DNA from: Myxococcota bacterium
GTDB lineage: Bacteria > Myxococcota_C > UBA6777
Assembly: GCA_023150835.1 (NCBI GenBank)
Contig: JAKLKB010000084.1
Location: forward strand, 1-42,330
Length of the DNA stretch: 42,330 nucleotides
Direction of reading: 5' to 3'
In this document: positions 18,381 through 26,259 of the stretch, one piece after another
How positions within the stretch are numbered: position 1 is the stretch's first letter
How the letters are laid out: every line of letters starts with the position of its first letter
Notes under the pieces: model-generated
Databases searched by the model: none
The model's input: the letters and a program-made list of their open reading frames with translations, nothing else
What the model was told of the DNA's origin: nothing
Made by a program: the position numbers and the translations under genes

Positions 18381-19694
18381 TTAGCTGCGGCGCAAGAAGG
18401 TGGGGATGTCGATGTCGTTGTCGTCGATGCCGGAGAGGTCGAAGAATTCGCGATCTTTGGCAGCGGGAGGCTTGTTTTGTCGAGGCACAGGCGTTTTCAA
18501 CTCACGCTGGGCTTGGACAGTGGGTGCGGGGGTTTGATGACGCGGGACGGGCGTTTGTGCTGGGTGGCGAAACGCGGGCGTGCTTTGTGGTGGCGTCATG
18601 CTTTGCATGGCAAAGCGGCTGCTCGGAGCGTTGGGGATGCCGGGTTGTGCAAAGCCTTGTGGCGAGCGTCGAGAAGCGGTGCTTTGCGGTGCTTCGTAGA
18701 GCAGATCTTCGGAAGGAGCTTGCGGTTCAAAGCCTGTGGCGATGACTGTGATCTTGATCTCGTTGTTCATCTCGGGATCGAACGCTGCACCGAAGATGAT
18801 GTTGGCGTCTTCATCGGCTTCTTCTTCGATCAAGCTTGCGGCTTCTTGAACTTCGGCAAGCGTCATATCCTCGCTACCAGTCACGTTGATCAAGATGCCC
18901 GTAGCGCCTTTGATCGAGATATCTTCGAGCAAGGGGCTTTCAATGGCTTGGCGTGCTGCGTTGATCGCACGATTTTCGCCCGTAGCGCGGCCCGTTCCCA
19001 TCAAAGCCATGCCCATGTTCGACATAATCGCCCGAACATCGGCAAAGTCCACGTTAATGAAGCCTTTCACCGTGATCAGTTCGGAGACACCGCGAACGGC
19101 GTTTAGCAAGACGCTATCGGCCATATAAAAGGCTTGATGGAGTCCTGTGGTTTCACCGACCACCGAAAGCAGCCGCTGGTTGGGGATCACGATCAACGTG
19201 TCGACTTGCTCTTTCATCGCTTCGATGCCGAGTTCGGCTTGGCGGCGGCGGCGTTTGCCTTCAAAATTGAAGGGGCGCGTAACTACGCCAACGGTCAAAG
19301 CTCCGACAGAACGGGCGATGCGAGCCACTTCTGGGGCGGCTCCTGTACCTGTACCGCCACCCATGCCCGCCGTCACGAAGACCATATCGGCCCCTGCAAG
19401 GGCTTCTGCGATACGGGCCTCATCTTCGAGCGCGGAGTTACGGCCCACTTCAGGGTTTCCACCCGCTCCTAGCCCTTTGGTCAAACGGGGCCCAAGCTGA
19501 ATGCGCGATGCGGATTCGCTTTTGATCAACGCCTGCATATCGGTATTTGCGACGAAATATTCAACGCCTCGAAAATCCGACTTGATCATCGTATTGACGG
19601 CATTTCCTCCGCCTCCCCCTACACCGATCACCTTGATAATCGCAGCGCGTGGTTCTTGCTCAGCCATCGTATTTGTCATCGTCTTGTGCATCAT
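18381..19694 (-). CDS. ftsZ: Cell division GTPase FtsZ
   Basis: FtsZ polymerises into the cytokinetic ring. The 437-residue protein has the N-terminal [11 protein letters not shown], the tubulin signature GGGTGTG (112-118), the NTDMQAL strand and the GTPase T7-loop region. A proline/glutamine-rich linker (about 335-410) follows, then the conserved C-terminal peptide [11 protein letters not shown] that binds FtsA/ZipA-type partners. AAGGAGG sits 6 bases before the first of two tandem ATGs (19694 and 19691); the first is used here. Unlike most bacteria, no ftsA, ftsQ or mur genes flank it in this window; neighbours are an RND transporter and queF. No strong promoter was recognised in the 416 bases upstream. 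Confidence 0.97.
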   Translation of the reverse strand: MMHKTMTNTMAEQEPRAAIIKVIGVGGGGGNAVNTMIKSDFRGVEYFVANTDMQALIKSESASRIQLGPRLTKGLGAGGNPEVGRNSALEDEARIAEALAGADMVFVTAGMGGGTGTGAAPEVARIARSVGALTVGVVTRPFNFEGKRRRRQAELGIEAMKEQVDTLIVIPNQRLLSVVGETTGLHQAFYMADSVLLNAVRGVSELITVKGFINVDFADVRAIMSNMGMALMGTGRATGENRAINAARQAIESPLLEDISIKGATGILINVTGSEDMTLAEVQEAASLIEEEADEDANIIFGAAFDPEMNNEIKITVIATGFEPQAPSEDLLYEAPQSTASRRSPQGFAQPGIPNAPSSRFAMQSMTPPQSTPAFRHPAQTPVPRHQTPAPTVQAQRELKTPVPRQNKPPAAKDREFFDLSGIDDNDIDIPTFLRRS

Positions 19695-20110
19695 CGAAAA
19701 CCTCCTTGCTTCTTCCTTCCATCCGAAACATACCCAAGCAAACCACGCCCATGATCAAGATCGCAATTTTTCGACACGAAGTTCCTTGAACACATTGGCA
19801 AGATTTTGATTTTGATGCACTTTTTGATTCAAGAAACGCACCGTGCGATCGACGCATAATGATCGCGGCGATCATGCCGAACGCAGCGATGGATATCGCC
19901 GCTCTTTGGTTTGTGTGATCGCGCCAAAGAGCAGCCCACAACGAAAGCAAACAAAGTGCTTGTACAAAATCCGCCCACCGTGCGATCGTAAAAATGCAGA
20001 GGAAGCCCCGTGACTGCCCAATCATAGGGCATCTACGTACTCTCCTTTGTGTACCCACTCGGATATCGTATGAGGGGAGATCGTGGGGAATAGAGGCGAG
20101 AGGTGGGAGG
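19695..20110. other. Intergenic region between queF and ftsZ
   Basis: It contains repeat A copy 4 (19961-20073) and otherwise no accepted gene. A minus-strand frame spanning the repeat shows two hydrophobic runs (about 19800-19960 and near 19740) but has no plausible start or ribosome site. It may be chance or a decayed membrane-protein fragment. The ftsZ promoter should lie here. Confidence 0.4.
19961..20073 (+). repeat. Palindromic repeat A, copy 4 (diverged)
   Basis: The left end TGTACAAAATCCGCCCACCGTG and right end CACTCGGATATCGTATGA match the family, as does the GATCGTAAAAATG segment. The central hairpin has decayed: GAGGAAGCCCCGTGACTGCCC in place of GGGGCAGCC...GGCTGCCC. This copy is not at a stop codon; it lies in the gap downstream of queF and upstream of ftsZ, and so would be inside any readthrough transcript. 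Confidence 0.75.
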
Positions 20111-20473
20111 TTATGCGTGGGGCTTGGTGTGGGTGACTTCGACGATGGTTTTGATCCCACCGCGCACATAAAAATCCCCGATGACGGTGATCTTGCGCGG
20201 CGAGACTGCGGCGACGAGATCGTCGAGGATGCGGTTGGTGATCGCTTCGTGAAACGCCCCTTCGTTGCGGTAAGACCAGAGGTACAACTTCAACGACTTG
20301 AGTTCGACACAAAGCTGATCAGGAACGTAATGGATCGAGATCGTCGCAAAGTCGGGCTGCCCTGTTTTGGGGCAAACGCAGGTGAACTCGGGGCACTCAA
20401 AACGGATCGTGTAGTCGCGTTCTGGCTTGGGGTTCGAAAAAGTATCCAAGATCTTGGACGGTTGGGTGGACAT
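20111..20473 (-). CDS. queF: NADPH-dependent 7-cyano-7-deazaguanine reductase
   Basis: QueF reduces preQ0 to preQ1 in queuosine biosynthesis. The 120-residue protein is the short, single-domain form. [14 protein letters not shown] carries the covalent-intermediate cysteine (Cys34) and the proton-relay aspartate (Asp41). [20 protein letters not shown] is the QueF motif with the substrate-binding Glu76. The upstream frame opens earlier, but GAGG lies just before tandem ATGs at 20476 and 20473. I chose the second (spacing 5), which gives the N-terminus [12 protein letters not shown]; the first remains possible. No other queuosine gene is present nearby. It diverges from the MoxR operon. Confidence 0.93.
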   Translation of the reverse strand: MSTQPSKILDTFSNPKPERDYTIRFECPEFTCVCPKTGQPDFATISIHYVPDQLCVELKSLKLYLWSYRNEGAFHEAITNRILDDLVAAVSPRKITVIGDFYVRGGIKTIVEVTHTKPHA

Positions 20474-20578
20474 CATCACCTCGTAACGACAAAATATGCC
20501 GAAGGAACGGAGCATACAACGCTCTCCAAAACAGGCTATTAGCGTATCGCGATACAAAGATCAAGCAAGCGGTTCAAC

Positions 20579-20607
20579 TTGACAGGCCATGAATGCCTGC
20601 TTAAAGA
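20579..20607 (+). promoter_or_regulatory. Candidate sigma-70 promoter for the Bat-type operon
   Basis: A perfect TTGACA (20579-20584) is followed after exactly 17 bases by TAAAGA (20602-20607), which matches three of six -10 positions. The spacer contains an imperfect palindrome AGGCCATGAATGCCT (20584-20598), a possible operator. It lies 48 bases before the MoxR start codon. It is predicted from sequence only. Confidence 0.4.
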
Positions 20608-20655
20608 ATCACGCTGCCAAAGCAAGCACGAAGCGATTACCCAAAGGAAGCAAAG

Positions 20656-21648
20656 ATGACAGAAAGCCGAACCACACGCGATATCCAAGAACAAATCCGA
20701 GAAAAAAGTGAGTTCGTTCAGCGGCTCCGCCAAGCCATCGGCGAAGTGATCGTCGGTCAACAAGACCTCGTCGAACGCTTGCTTGTGGGTCTCCTTGCCA
20801 ACGGGCATGTCCTCGTCGAAGGTGTCCCCGGACTGGCCAAAACCACCGTTGTCAAGGCCCTTGCGGATGCTCTTGATGCCAGCTTTCAGCGGCTCCAGTT
20901 CACTCCCGATATGCTGCCTTCGGATATCCTTGGAACAGAGATCTACGAACAGCAAAAAGGTACTTTTTCGGTTAAAAAAGGACCGATCTTTGCGAACATC
21001 ATCCTCGCAGACGAGATCAACCGCGCTCCCTCCAAAGTCCAATCCGCCCTGCTCGAAGCCATGCAAGAGCGACAAGTGACGATCGGGCACGAAACCTTTG
21101 CTCTCCCCGCTCCATTTCTTGTGATGGCGACACAAAACCCCATCGAACAAGAAGGCACCTATCCCCTCCCTGAGGCCCAAGTCGACCGCTTTATGCTCAA
21201 GCTCAACGTCACCTACCCCTCCAAAGAGGACGAAAAAGCGATCATGCGGCGGATTGCACGCACCACCCCCAAAGCCACCGGATCCGTCGTACGCCCCGAA
21301 GAGATCCTTGCGGCCCGCGAGCTGCTCAAAGAGATCCGCCTCGAAGATCGTCTCGAAGATTACATCGTCGATCTGATCGTGGCGACCCGTTCGCCCCAAG
21401 AATACGGACTCAACCTTGGGCGTTATATCCAGTACGGCGCTTCGCCGCGTGGAACGATCTTTTTGCACCAAGCCGCCCGTGCGATGGCCTTTTTACGCGG
21501 TCGTGACTACGTCATCCCTCAAGATGTCAAATCGATCGCGCCCGATATCTTGCGCCACCGCCTCTTGCTTTCCTACGAAGCCGAAGCCGAAGACATTAAG
21601 GCTGACGATATCATCCGCGAACTTCTCGAACAGATCGAGGTTCCCTGA
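20656..21648 (+). CDS. MoxR-family AAA+ ATPase
   Basis: MoxR ATPases act as chaperone-like machines that work with vWA proteins encoded beside them. The 330-residue protein has Walker A GVPGLAKTT (56-64), Walker B IILADE (115-120) with the following INRAPSKVQSALLEAMQE helix, and sensor 1 ATQNP. The C-terminal part carries the arginine-bearing YGASPRG segment, all typical of the family. ATG 20656 follows AGGA by about 7 bases. Its TGA overlaps the ATG of the DUF58 gene (TGATG), implying translational coupling. It is the first gene of the long plus-strand operon. Confidence 0.94.
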   Translation: MTESRTTRDIQEQIREKSEFVQRLRQAIGEVIVGQQDLVERLLVGLLANGHVLVEGVPGLAKTTVVKALADALDASFQRLQFTPDMLPSDILGTEIYEQQKGTFSVKKGPIFANIILADEINRAPSKVQSALLEAMQERQVTIGHETFALPAPFLVMATQNPIEQEGTYPLPEAQVDRFMLKLNVTYPSKEDEKAIMRRIARTTPKATGSVVRPEEILAARELLKEIRLEDRLEDYIVDLIVATRSPQEYGLNLGRYIQYGASPRGTIFLHQAARAMAFLRGRDYVIPQDVKSIAPDILRHRLLLSYEAEAEDIKADDIIRELLEQIEVP

Positions 21649-22532
21649 TGCTTTCCGAAGAACTCAAACAACAGATCAAACAGATCCACATCTACACCTC
21701 TTACCTCGTCAATGAGGCGATGGCAGGCGAGTATGCGTCGGCTTTTAAAGGGCGTGGGATGGAGTTTGAAGAGGTGCGCGATTATCGCCCGGGCGATGAT
21801 ATCCGCACGATCGATTGGAAAGTGACGGCCCGAACAGGCGCTGCCTACGTCAAAGAACACCGCGAAGAACGCGAACTCACGATCTTTTTGATGGTCGATA
21901 TGTCAGCGTCAGGTCGGTTTGGTTCGGGAAACAAGCTCAAGACCGAAGTGATGGCGGAGTTGGCGGCTGTGATGGCCTATCTTGCGAGCCGAAACAACGA
22001 CCGTGTCGGCATGATGCTGTTCACCACAGAAGTCGAACGCTTTGTTCCCCCCAAAAAAGGCCGCGCCCATATCTGGCGGCTGATCCAAGAGATCCTCACC
22101 TTTCAACCCAAACACCAAGGCACAGATCTAGGCGGCGCACTCGAATATGCAGGACACCTTCTGCGCAAAAAAACGGTGCTGTTCCTCATATCCGACTTTC
22201 TCGACACACGCTACGAACACGCCCTCTCTCTTGCAAGCAAGCGCCACGATATCACCGCGTTGCACGTCAGCGATCCCCGAGAGAGCGAACTGCCCAACAT
22301 CGGGCTACTTGAACTCGAAGACGCAGAAACAGGAGAAGTGATGCTTGTGGATACTGCGGATGCTCGGGTTCGTGCGTATTTTCGGGATCAAGCCAACACA
22401 CAACGCCAACACACCCAAGCGATCTTACGGCGGTTGGGCGTCGACGAAGTCCCTATCGAGACCACGCAATCTTTTGTCTTGCCGTTGATGCGGTACTTAC
22501 GACAACGCGAGCGTCGACGTGCGCGCAGTTAG
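21648..22532 (+). CDS. DUF58 domain protein (vWA-like partner of MoxR)
   Basis: The 294-residue protein has the DUF58 signature EEVRDYRPGDDIRTIDWK (about 41-58). A vWA-like fold follows, beginning VDMSAS (83-88), with later ISDFLD and ALHVSDP strands. The MIDAS-like serine motif is D-M-S-A-S, close to the canonical D-x-S-x-S. No membrane segment is seen, so it is probably cytoplasmic. DUF58 proteins almost always follow moxR; here the start codon overlaps the moxR stop. It ends 62 bases before the next gene. Confidence 0.92.
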   Translation: MLSEELKQQIKQIHIYTSYLVNEAMAGEYASAFKGRGMEFEEVRDYRPGDDIRTIDWKVTARTGAAYVKEHREERELTIFLMVDMSASGRFGSGNKLKTEVMAELAAVMAYLASRNNDRVGMMLFTTEVERFVPPKKGRAHIWRLIQEILTFQPKHQGTDLGGALEYAGHLLRKKTVLFLISDFLDTRYEHALSLASKRHDITALHVSDPRESELPNIGLLELEDAETGEVMLVDTADARVRAYFRDQANTQRQHTQAILRRLGVDEVPIETTQSFVLPLMRYLRQRERRRARS

Positions 22533-22594
22533 TCAGATCGCGCAGATCTTCATTCGGTAGGCGTAACGCAGTTGCAAACGGAGCGAGAATCGCG

Positions 22595-23779
22595 ATGTGG
22601 ATCACCCTGTTTTATTTGCTTTTTGTCTCGCTTTTGGGCGTCTCGTTTGGCGCGATCTTCGCGTGGTGGGCGGGTGGACTTTTTGCGTCTGTGGCGCTGC
22701 TCTTGGCGCTTCCGCTCGAACGGGCCTTGCGGATCTCTTTGCGCATCGGAAGGCTGCCCATCGCTGCGCTGATCCCGATGGTTTGGCTTGGCCTTGTGAT
22801 CGGAACGGGCCTCTACGAAGCCCAAGAGGCCCAAGTGACGGCCCGCCAACGCACAGAAGTTCCCTTGCGCGCCCCCCTCGAAGCCTCGGCTTGGGTCGAT
22901 CGCACCACGCTTCGCGTGGAAAAAGACACCTTGCGTTACACCGTCTCAATACGCCACGCCAAAACACTCAAACCGCGCCTGCCCAAGATCACCGAACATC
23001 CGACCTTTCACGGCCCTTTTTTGATGCCCGCCGAACATCCACCAAAGAGCACACAAACTCCTGAATCTGACGGCACGATCACGCACCGTTGGATCGTTAC
23101 GCTGATGGCTGTTGCAACAGGACCGCTCGATACACCCCGATTCACCGTCCATTACAACCACAACGGCAAACCCCATGAAGTGATCATCCCCTCGATCGCC
23201 ATCGAAGTCACCGAGCTTGAAAAGCCCAACGTTCTGCTCGCGGGTTTACGCCCAGCCAAGCCCCCGACTCTCCCCGAAAAGCCCGACACCCAAGTCTCTT
23301 GGACATGGCTGGGCGGAACGGGCGGTGGATTGCTTGCGCTGTTGCTTTTGGGCCTGTGGTTTCGCCAACGCAGCCTTCGCCCTGAACCGCCCCGCCCACC
23401 GCACGAATGGTTTGCTCAGGCTTTTCAATCCCTCCAAACCCAACAACTTCTCGAACAAGGAAAAGAAAAAGCCTATTACTTCGCACTTTCCGAGCTTTTT
23501 CGTGGATACATCGAGCGCCGTTTCGACTTTCCCGCCCTCGAAAGCACCACCGAAGAGATCGTCTTGTGGGGCAAGGCCAACGATGCCCTTTCCCAAGAAA
23601 CCTACAAAGATATCCGACGCCTTTTGCAATGGATGGATCAGATCAAGTTTGCAGGTGCCACCGCTTCGCCCGAAGAACGCGAAGACATGGATCACCGTAT
23701 GCACAGCGTCATCCGCCGAACTCTCCCAAGCCCCGAAACTACGGCTCCTTCCACCACTCCCTCTCGTGCGGATGCTTAA
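22595..23779 (+). CDS. Membrane protein with BatD-like features
   Basis: The 394-residue protein starts with two or three membrane helices (about 3-70). A periplasmic beta-rich region follows (about 85-215, with EASAWVDRTTLRVEKDTL and an RFTVHYNHNGK segment). Then come another membrane helix (about 232-250, LLALLLLGLWF) and a cytoplasmic helical tail containing YYFALSELFRGYIERRFDFPA. The last segment strongly recalls the C-terminal tails of BatD and related DUF4381-type proteins found in MoxR operons. I could not assign it to a named family with confidence. GGAG lies 11 bases before the ATG. It is separated by 18 bases from the BatA-like gene, so it belongs to the operon. Confidence 0.75.
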   Translation: MWITLFYLLFVSLLGVSFGAIFAWWAGGLFASVALLLALPLERALRISLRIGRLPIAALIPMVWLGLVIGTGLYEAQEAQVTARQRTEVPLRAPLEASAWVDRTTLRVEKDTLRYTVSIRHAKTLKPRLPKITEHPTFHGPFLMPAEHPPKSTQTPESDGTITHRWIVTLMAVATGPLDTPRFTVHYNHNGKPHEVIIPSIAIEVTELEKPNVLLAGLRPAKPPTLPEKPDTQVSWTWLGGTGGGLLALLLLGLWFRQRSLRPEPPRPPHEWFAQAFQSLQTQQLLEQGKEKAYYFALSELFRGYIERRFDFPALESTTEEIVLWGKANDALSQETYKDIRRLLQWMDQIKFAGATASPEEREDMDHRMHSVIRRTLPSPETTAPSTTPSRADA

Positions 23780-23797
23780 CGCGGAGATTTTGTTTTG

Positions 23798-25057
23798 ATG
23801 AACGGCTTTCGATTTGCTTACCCTTGGATCTTTGCACTTCTCCCGATCTGGCTGATGCTGTTGTGGTGGATACATCGCCAACATCGCAAACGTGTAAGCC
23901 TACGCTTTTCTTCTCTGCACGCCCTCCAAGGCGCCCCCGTCGGGCTACGCGCTCGACTGGCTCGCATCCTCCCCACAACGTTGCGTGGAATGGCCCTTCT
24001 ACTCGGCTTGATCGCGTTGGCCCGTCCCCAAAGCGTGGTGCGCAAACAATGGTTTGAATCCACAGGTGTCGATATCGTTCTATCGCTCGATACTTCGGGC
24101 AGTATGAAGATCATCGATATGGATACACGCGGCGGACTCGTCCAAGATCTTCACCGACAACTCACCAACCAAGGTGTCCTCGACTTTGGTACGGCACGCG
24201 CCGATGCGATGGATCGCCTTGATGTGGTCAAAACGGTCGCCCAAGAATTCATCCGAAAACGCAAAGGTGATCGCCTCTCCCTTGTGATCTTTGGAACCGA
24301 AGCCCGCACTCTTTGTCCCCTTACACACGATCTCAGCGCAGCCTCCAGCCTTTTAACGGATATCCAGATCGGCATCGTTGGCGAGATGACCGACCTCCAA
24401 AAAGGCATCGAGTTTGGACTCAAGCGCCTCGTCGGTCTGACGGTTGAAGATGTCCTAGAGATGGCCAAAACCCGCTCAAAAGACTACATCCTCGAACAGA
24501 TCCGCACCCGCAAAGCCTCCTTCCTTTTTGATGCCAAAACCGAAGCCCTACTCCAACAAGCCAAGCTCGACAAAACCGTCCTTGATGCGATGCGCGCCCG
24601 CAAACCCCGCTCTCAGATCCTTATCCTACTCACCGACGGAAAGCACACCGCCAAAGAAGGCTCCGAAGGCCGCGAAGATGTCTTGCGCGCCGCCCGCGAA
24701 GCCGCCCTCTACAAGGTCAAGATCTACACCATCGGTATCGGTAGCAAACAAGCCTACACCTTCTTGCGCATCAAACGCAGCGGACGCGACAACGTCGTCC
24801 GCTTTCCGAGCGACTCCTACGACGAGGACTTGATGCAAGAGATCGCCAAGCTCACAGGCGGACGCTTCTTTGCCGCGCAAGATCGCAACGCACTCCAACA
24901 GGTGTACAACGATATCAACAAGCTCGAACCCAACCGCTTTAAGGTCCATCAATGGGACGAAACCCAAGAACGCTATCTGTGGTTTCTTCTGCCCTTGCTC
25001 GGCCTGCTCGCTCTCGAACTCCTGCTCGGCGCAACGCTGCTGCGACGTATCCCTTAA
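23798..25057 (+). CDS. BatA-type vWA membrane protein with an extra helical module
   Basis: The 419-residue protein has the BatA layout: two N-terminal membrane helices (about 8-24, 60-75), a vWA domain and a C-terminal membrane helix (about 395-414, LWFLLPLLGLLALELLLG). The MIDAS residues are present: DTSGS (98-102), the threonine in GEMTDLQKG and TDGKH (279-283). Two insertions depart from the family. One is a stretch after DTSGSM (about 103-140). The other is a module of about 55 residues (about 212-268, GLTVEDVLEMAKTRSKDYI ... FLFDAKTEALLQQAKLDKTV) inside the vWA fold. The ATG at 23798 is preferred over an in-frame TTG one codon earlier; GGAG is 11 bases upstream. Confidence 0.88.
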   Translation: MNGFRFAYPWIFALLPIWLMLLWWIHRQHRKRVSLRFSSLHALQGAPVGLRARLARILPTTLRGMALLLGLIALARPQSVVRKQWFESTGVDIVLSLDTSGSMKIIDMDTRGGLVQDLHRQLTNQGVLDFGTARADAMDRLDVVKTVAQEFIRKRKGDRLSLVIFGTEARTLCPLTHDLSAASSLLTDIQIGIVGEMTDLQKGIEFGLKRLVGLTVEDVLEMAKTRSKDYILEQIRTRKASFLFDAKTEALLQQAKLDKTVLDAMRARKPRSQILILLTDGKHTAKEGSEGREDVLRAAREAALYKVKIYTIGIGSKQAYTFLRIKRSGRDNVVRFPSDSYDEDLMQEIAKLTGGRFFAAQDRNALQQVYNDINKLEPNRFKVHQWDETQERYLWFLLPLLGLLALELLLGATLLRRIP

Positions 25058-25075
25058 AGCGGAAAGGATGCCCTG

Positions 25076-26257
25076 ATGACGCAACACAAACTCCATCACA
25101 CACCCACAAAACCTCCGACATCGCCCGTCCTTGCGCCCTCTGCAACGTGGGTGATGATCGGTGTTTTGTTTGCCTTGCTTTGTCCGCTCAGTTTGCTGCT
25201 CGACTTCCATACACAGGTCGCCCGTTTTCTGTTGCCAGAGATCCATCTTGCCCGCGCTTGGGTGCTTGCGCTGCTTTGGTTGCTCCCTGCCATCGGCCTG
25301 TTTTTGCAGCAAGCCCGCCGCGCACGTATGCAGCGCCTCTCTCAAATGGCGAGTCCGCTCACTCTCCAAAGTCTGCTTCGCCATTACAGCCCCGGGCGCA
25401 TCCGCTTGAAGGGATGGCTACTTGCGATGGGTTCGGCCTTCTTCCTCATCGCATGGGCAGGCCCACAATGGGGAACCCGCGTCCGACTGATCCAACGCAA
25501 AGGGATCGATGTCGTCGTTGCCATCGACGTTTCCGAAAGTATGCTTGCTCGCGATATCCCCTCTGCCACAGGACAGCGCAAACAGCGCCGTCTCGATCTC
25601 GCCCGTCGCAAGGTCCGCTACCTGATGGATGCCCTCGCGGGCGAACGCATCGGCATCGTCGCCTTTTCTGGAAAACCCGTCACACTTTGCCCGCTCACCA
25701 GCGATTACAACACCTGCGCACTTTGGCTCGACGACTTTGACCCCAGCCTGATCCCCTACAGCGGAACCGCCCTCGCAAGCAGCCTCCAGCACGCCATCCC
25801 CATGTTTGCCACCAGCGGCATGAATTCCCGCGCCCTCTTCTTGATCACCGACGGCGATGATCACGAAAAAAATACCCTACAAGCCGCCAAAGAAGCCAAA
25901 AAGCAAGGCATCCGCATCTACGCCCTTGGCATCGGCTCCACCGAAGAAGTGACACTCGACCCCCGCGACCTTCCCCCACCTCCCGCAGGTCAAGCCCCCG
26001 ATCCGCGCCCGATCGTCACCCGACTCAACGAAAAACTCTTGCAGCAGATCGCCCAAGAAACCACCGGCCTATACCGGCACGCCGAGGCCAGCCAACGCGA
26101 TATCCGCCAACTGTTCGAACACGCCACCCAAACCCTCGAAGCCCGCACACAAAAAAGCCGCCGCCAAGTCTTTCGCGAAGAACGTTTCCCTCTTTTTCTC
26201 GGCTTGGGACTGCTTTTGCTCCTCGTCGACATCAGTCTGCGCGAACGGAGAAGTTAA
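25076..26257 (+). CDS. BatB-type vWA membrane protein
   Basis: The 393-residue protein has membrane helices near 25-45, 62-82 and 118-135. A canonical vWA domain follows with MIDAS residues DVSES (151-155), SGTALASS and TDGDD (258-262), and a final helix (about 370-388, LFLGLGLLLLLVD). The segment ERIGIVAFSGKP is the usual strand 2 region of BatA/BatB. A Pro-rich insertion DPRDLPPPPAGQAPDPRP interrupts the distal half, as often seen in BatB. The N-terminus is longer than usual (about 24 residues before the first helix). AAAGGA lies 7 bases before the ATG. It is 18 bases after the BatA-like gene and 2 bases before the giant TPR lipoprotein. Confidence 0.9.
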   Translation: MTQHKLHHTPTKPPTSPVLAPSATWVMIGVLFALLCPLSLLLDFHTQVARFLLPEIHLARAWVLALLWLLPAIGLFLQQARRARMQRLSQMASPLTLQSLLRHYSPGRIRLKGWLLAMGSAFFLIAWAGPQWGTRVRLIQRKGIDVVVAIDVSESMLARDIPSATGQRKQRRLDLARRKVRYLMDALAGERIGIVAFSGKPVTLCPLTSDYNTCALWLDDFDPSLIPYSGTALASSLQHAIPMFATSGMNSRALFLITDGDDHEKNTLQAAKEAKKQGIRIYALGIGSTEEVTLDPRDLPPPPAGQAPDPRPIVTRLNEKLLQQIAQETTGLYRHAEASQRDIRQLFEHATQTLEARTQKSRRQVFREERFPLFLGLGLLLLLVDISLRERRS

Positions 26258-26259
26258 CC

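Noticed and set aside
19700-19960. Minus-strand hydrophobic frame between queF and ftsZ
   Set aside because: No start codon with a ribosome site, and it is continuous with repeat A; at most a decayed fragment.
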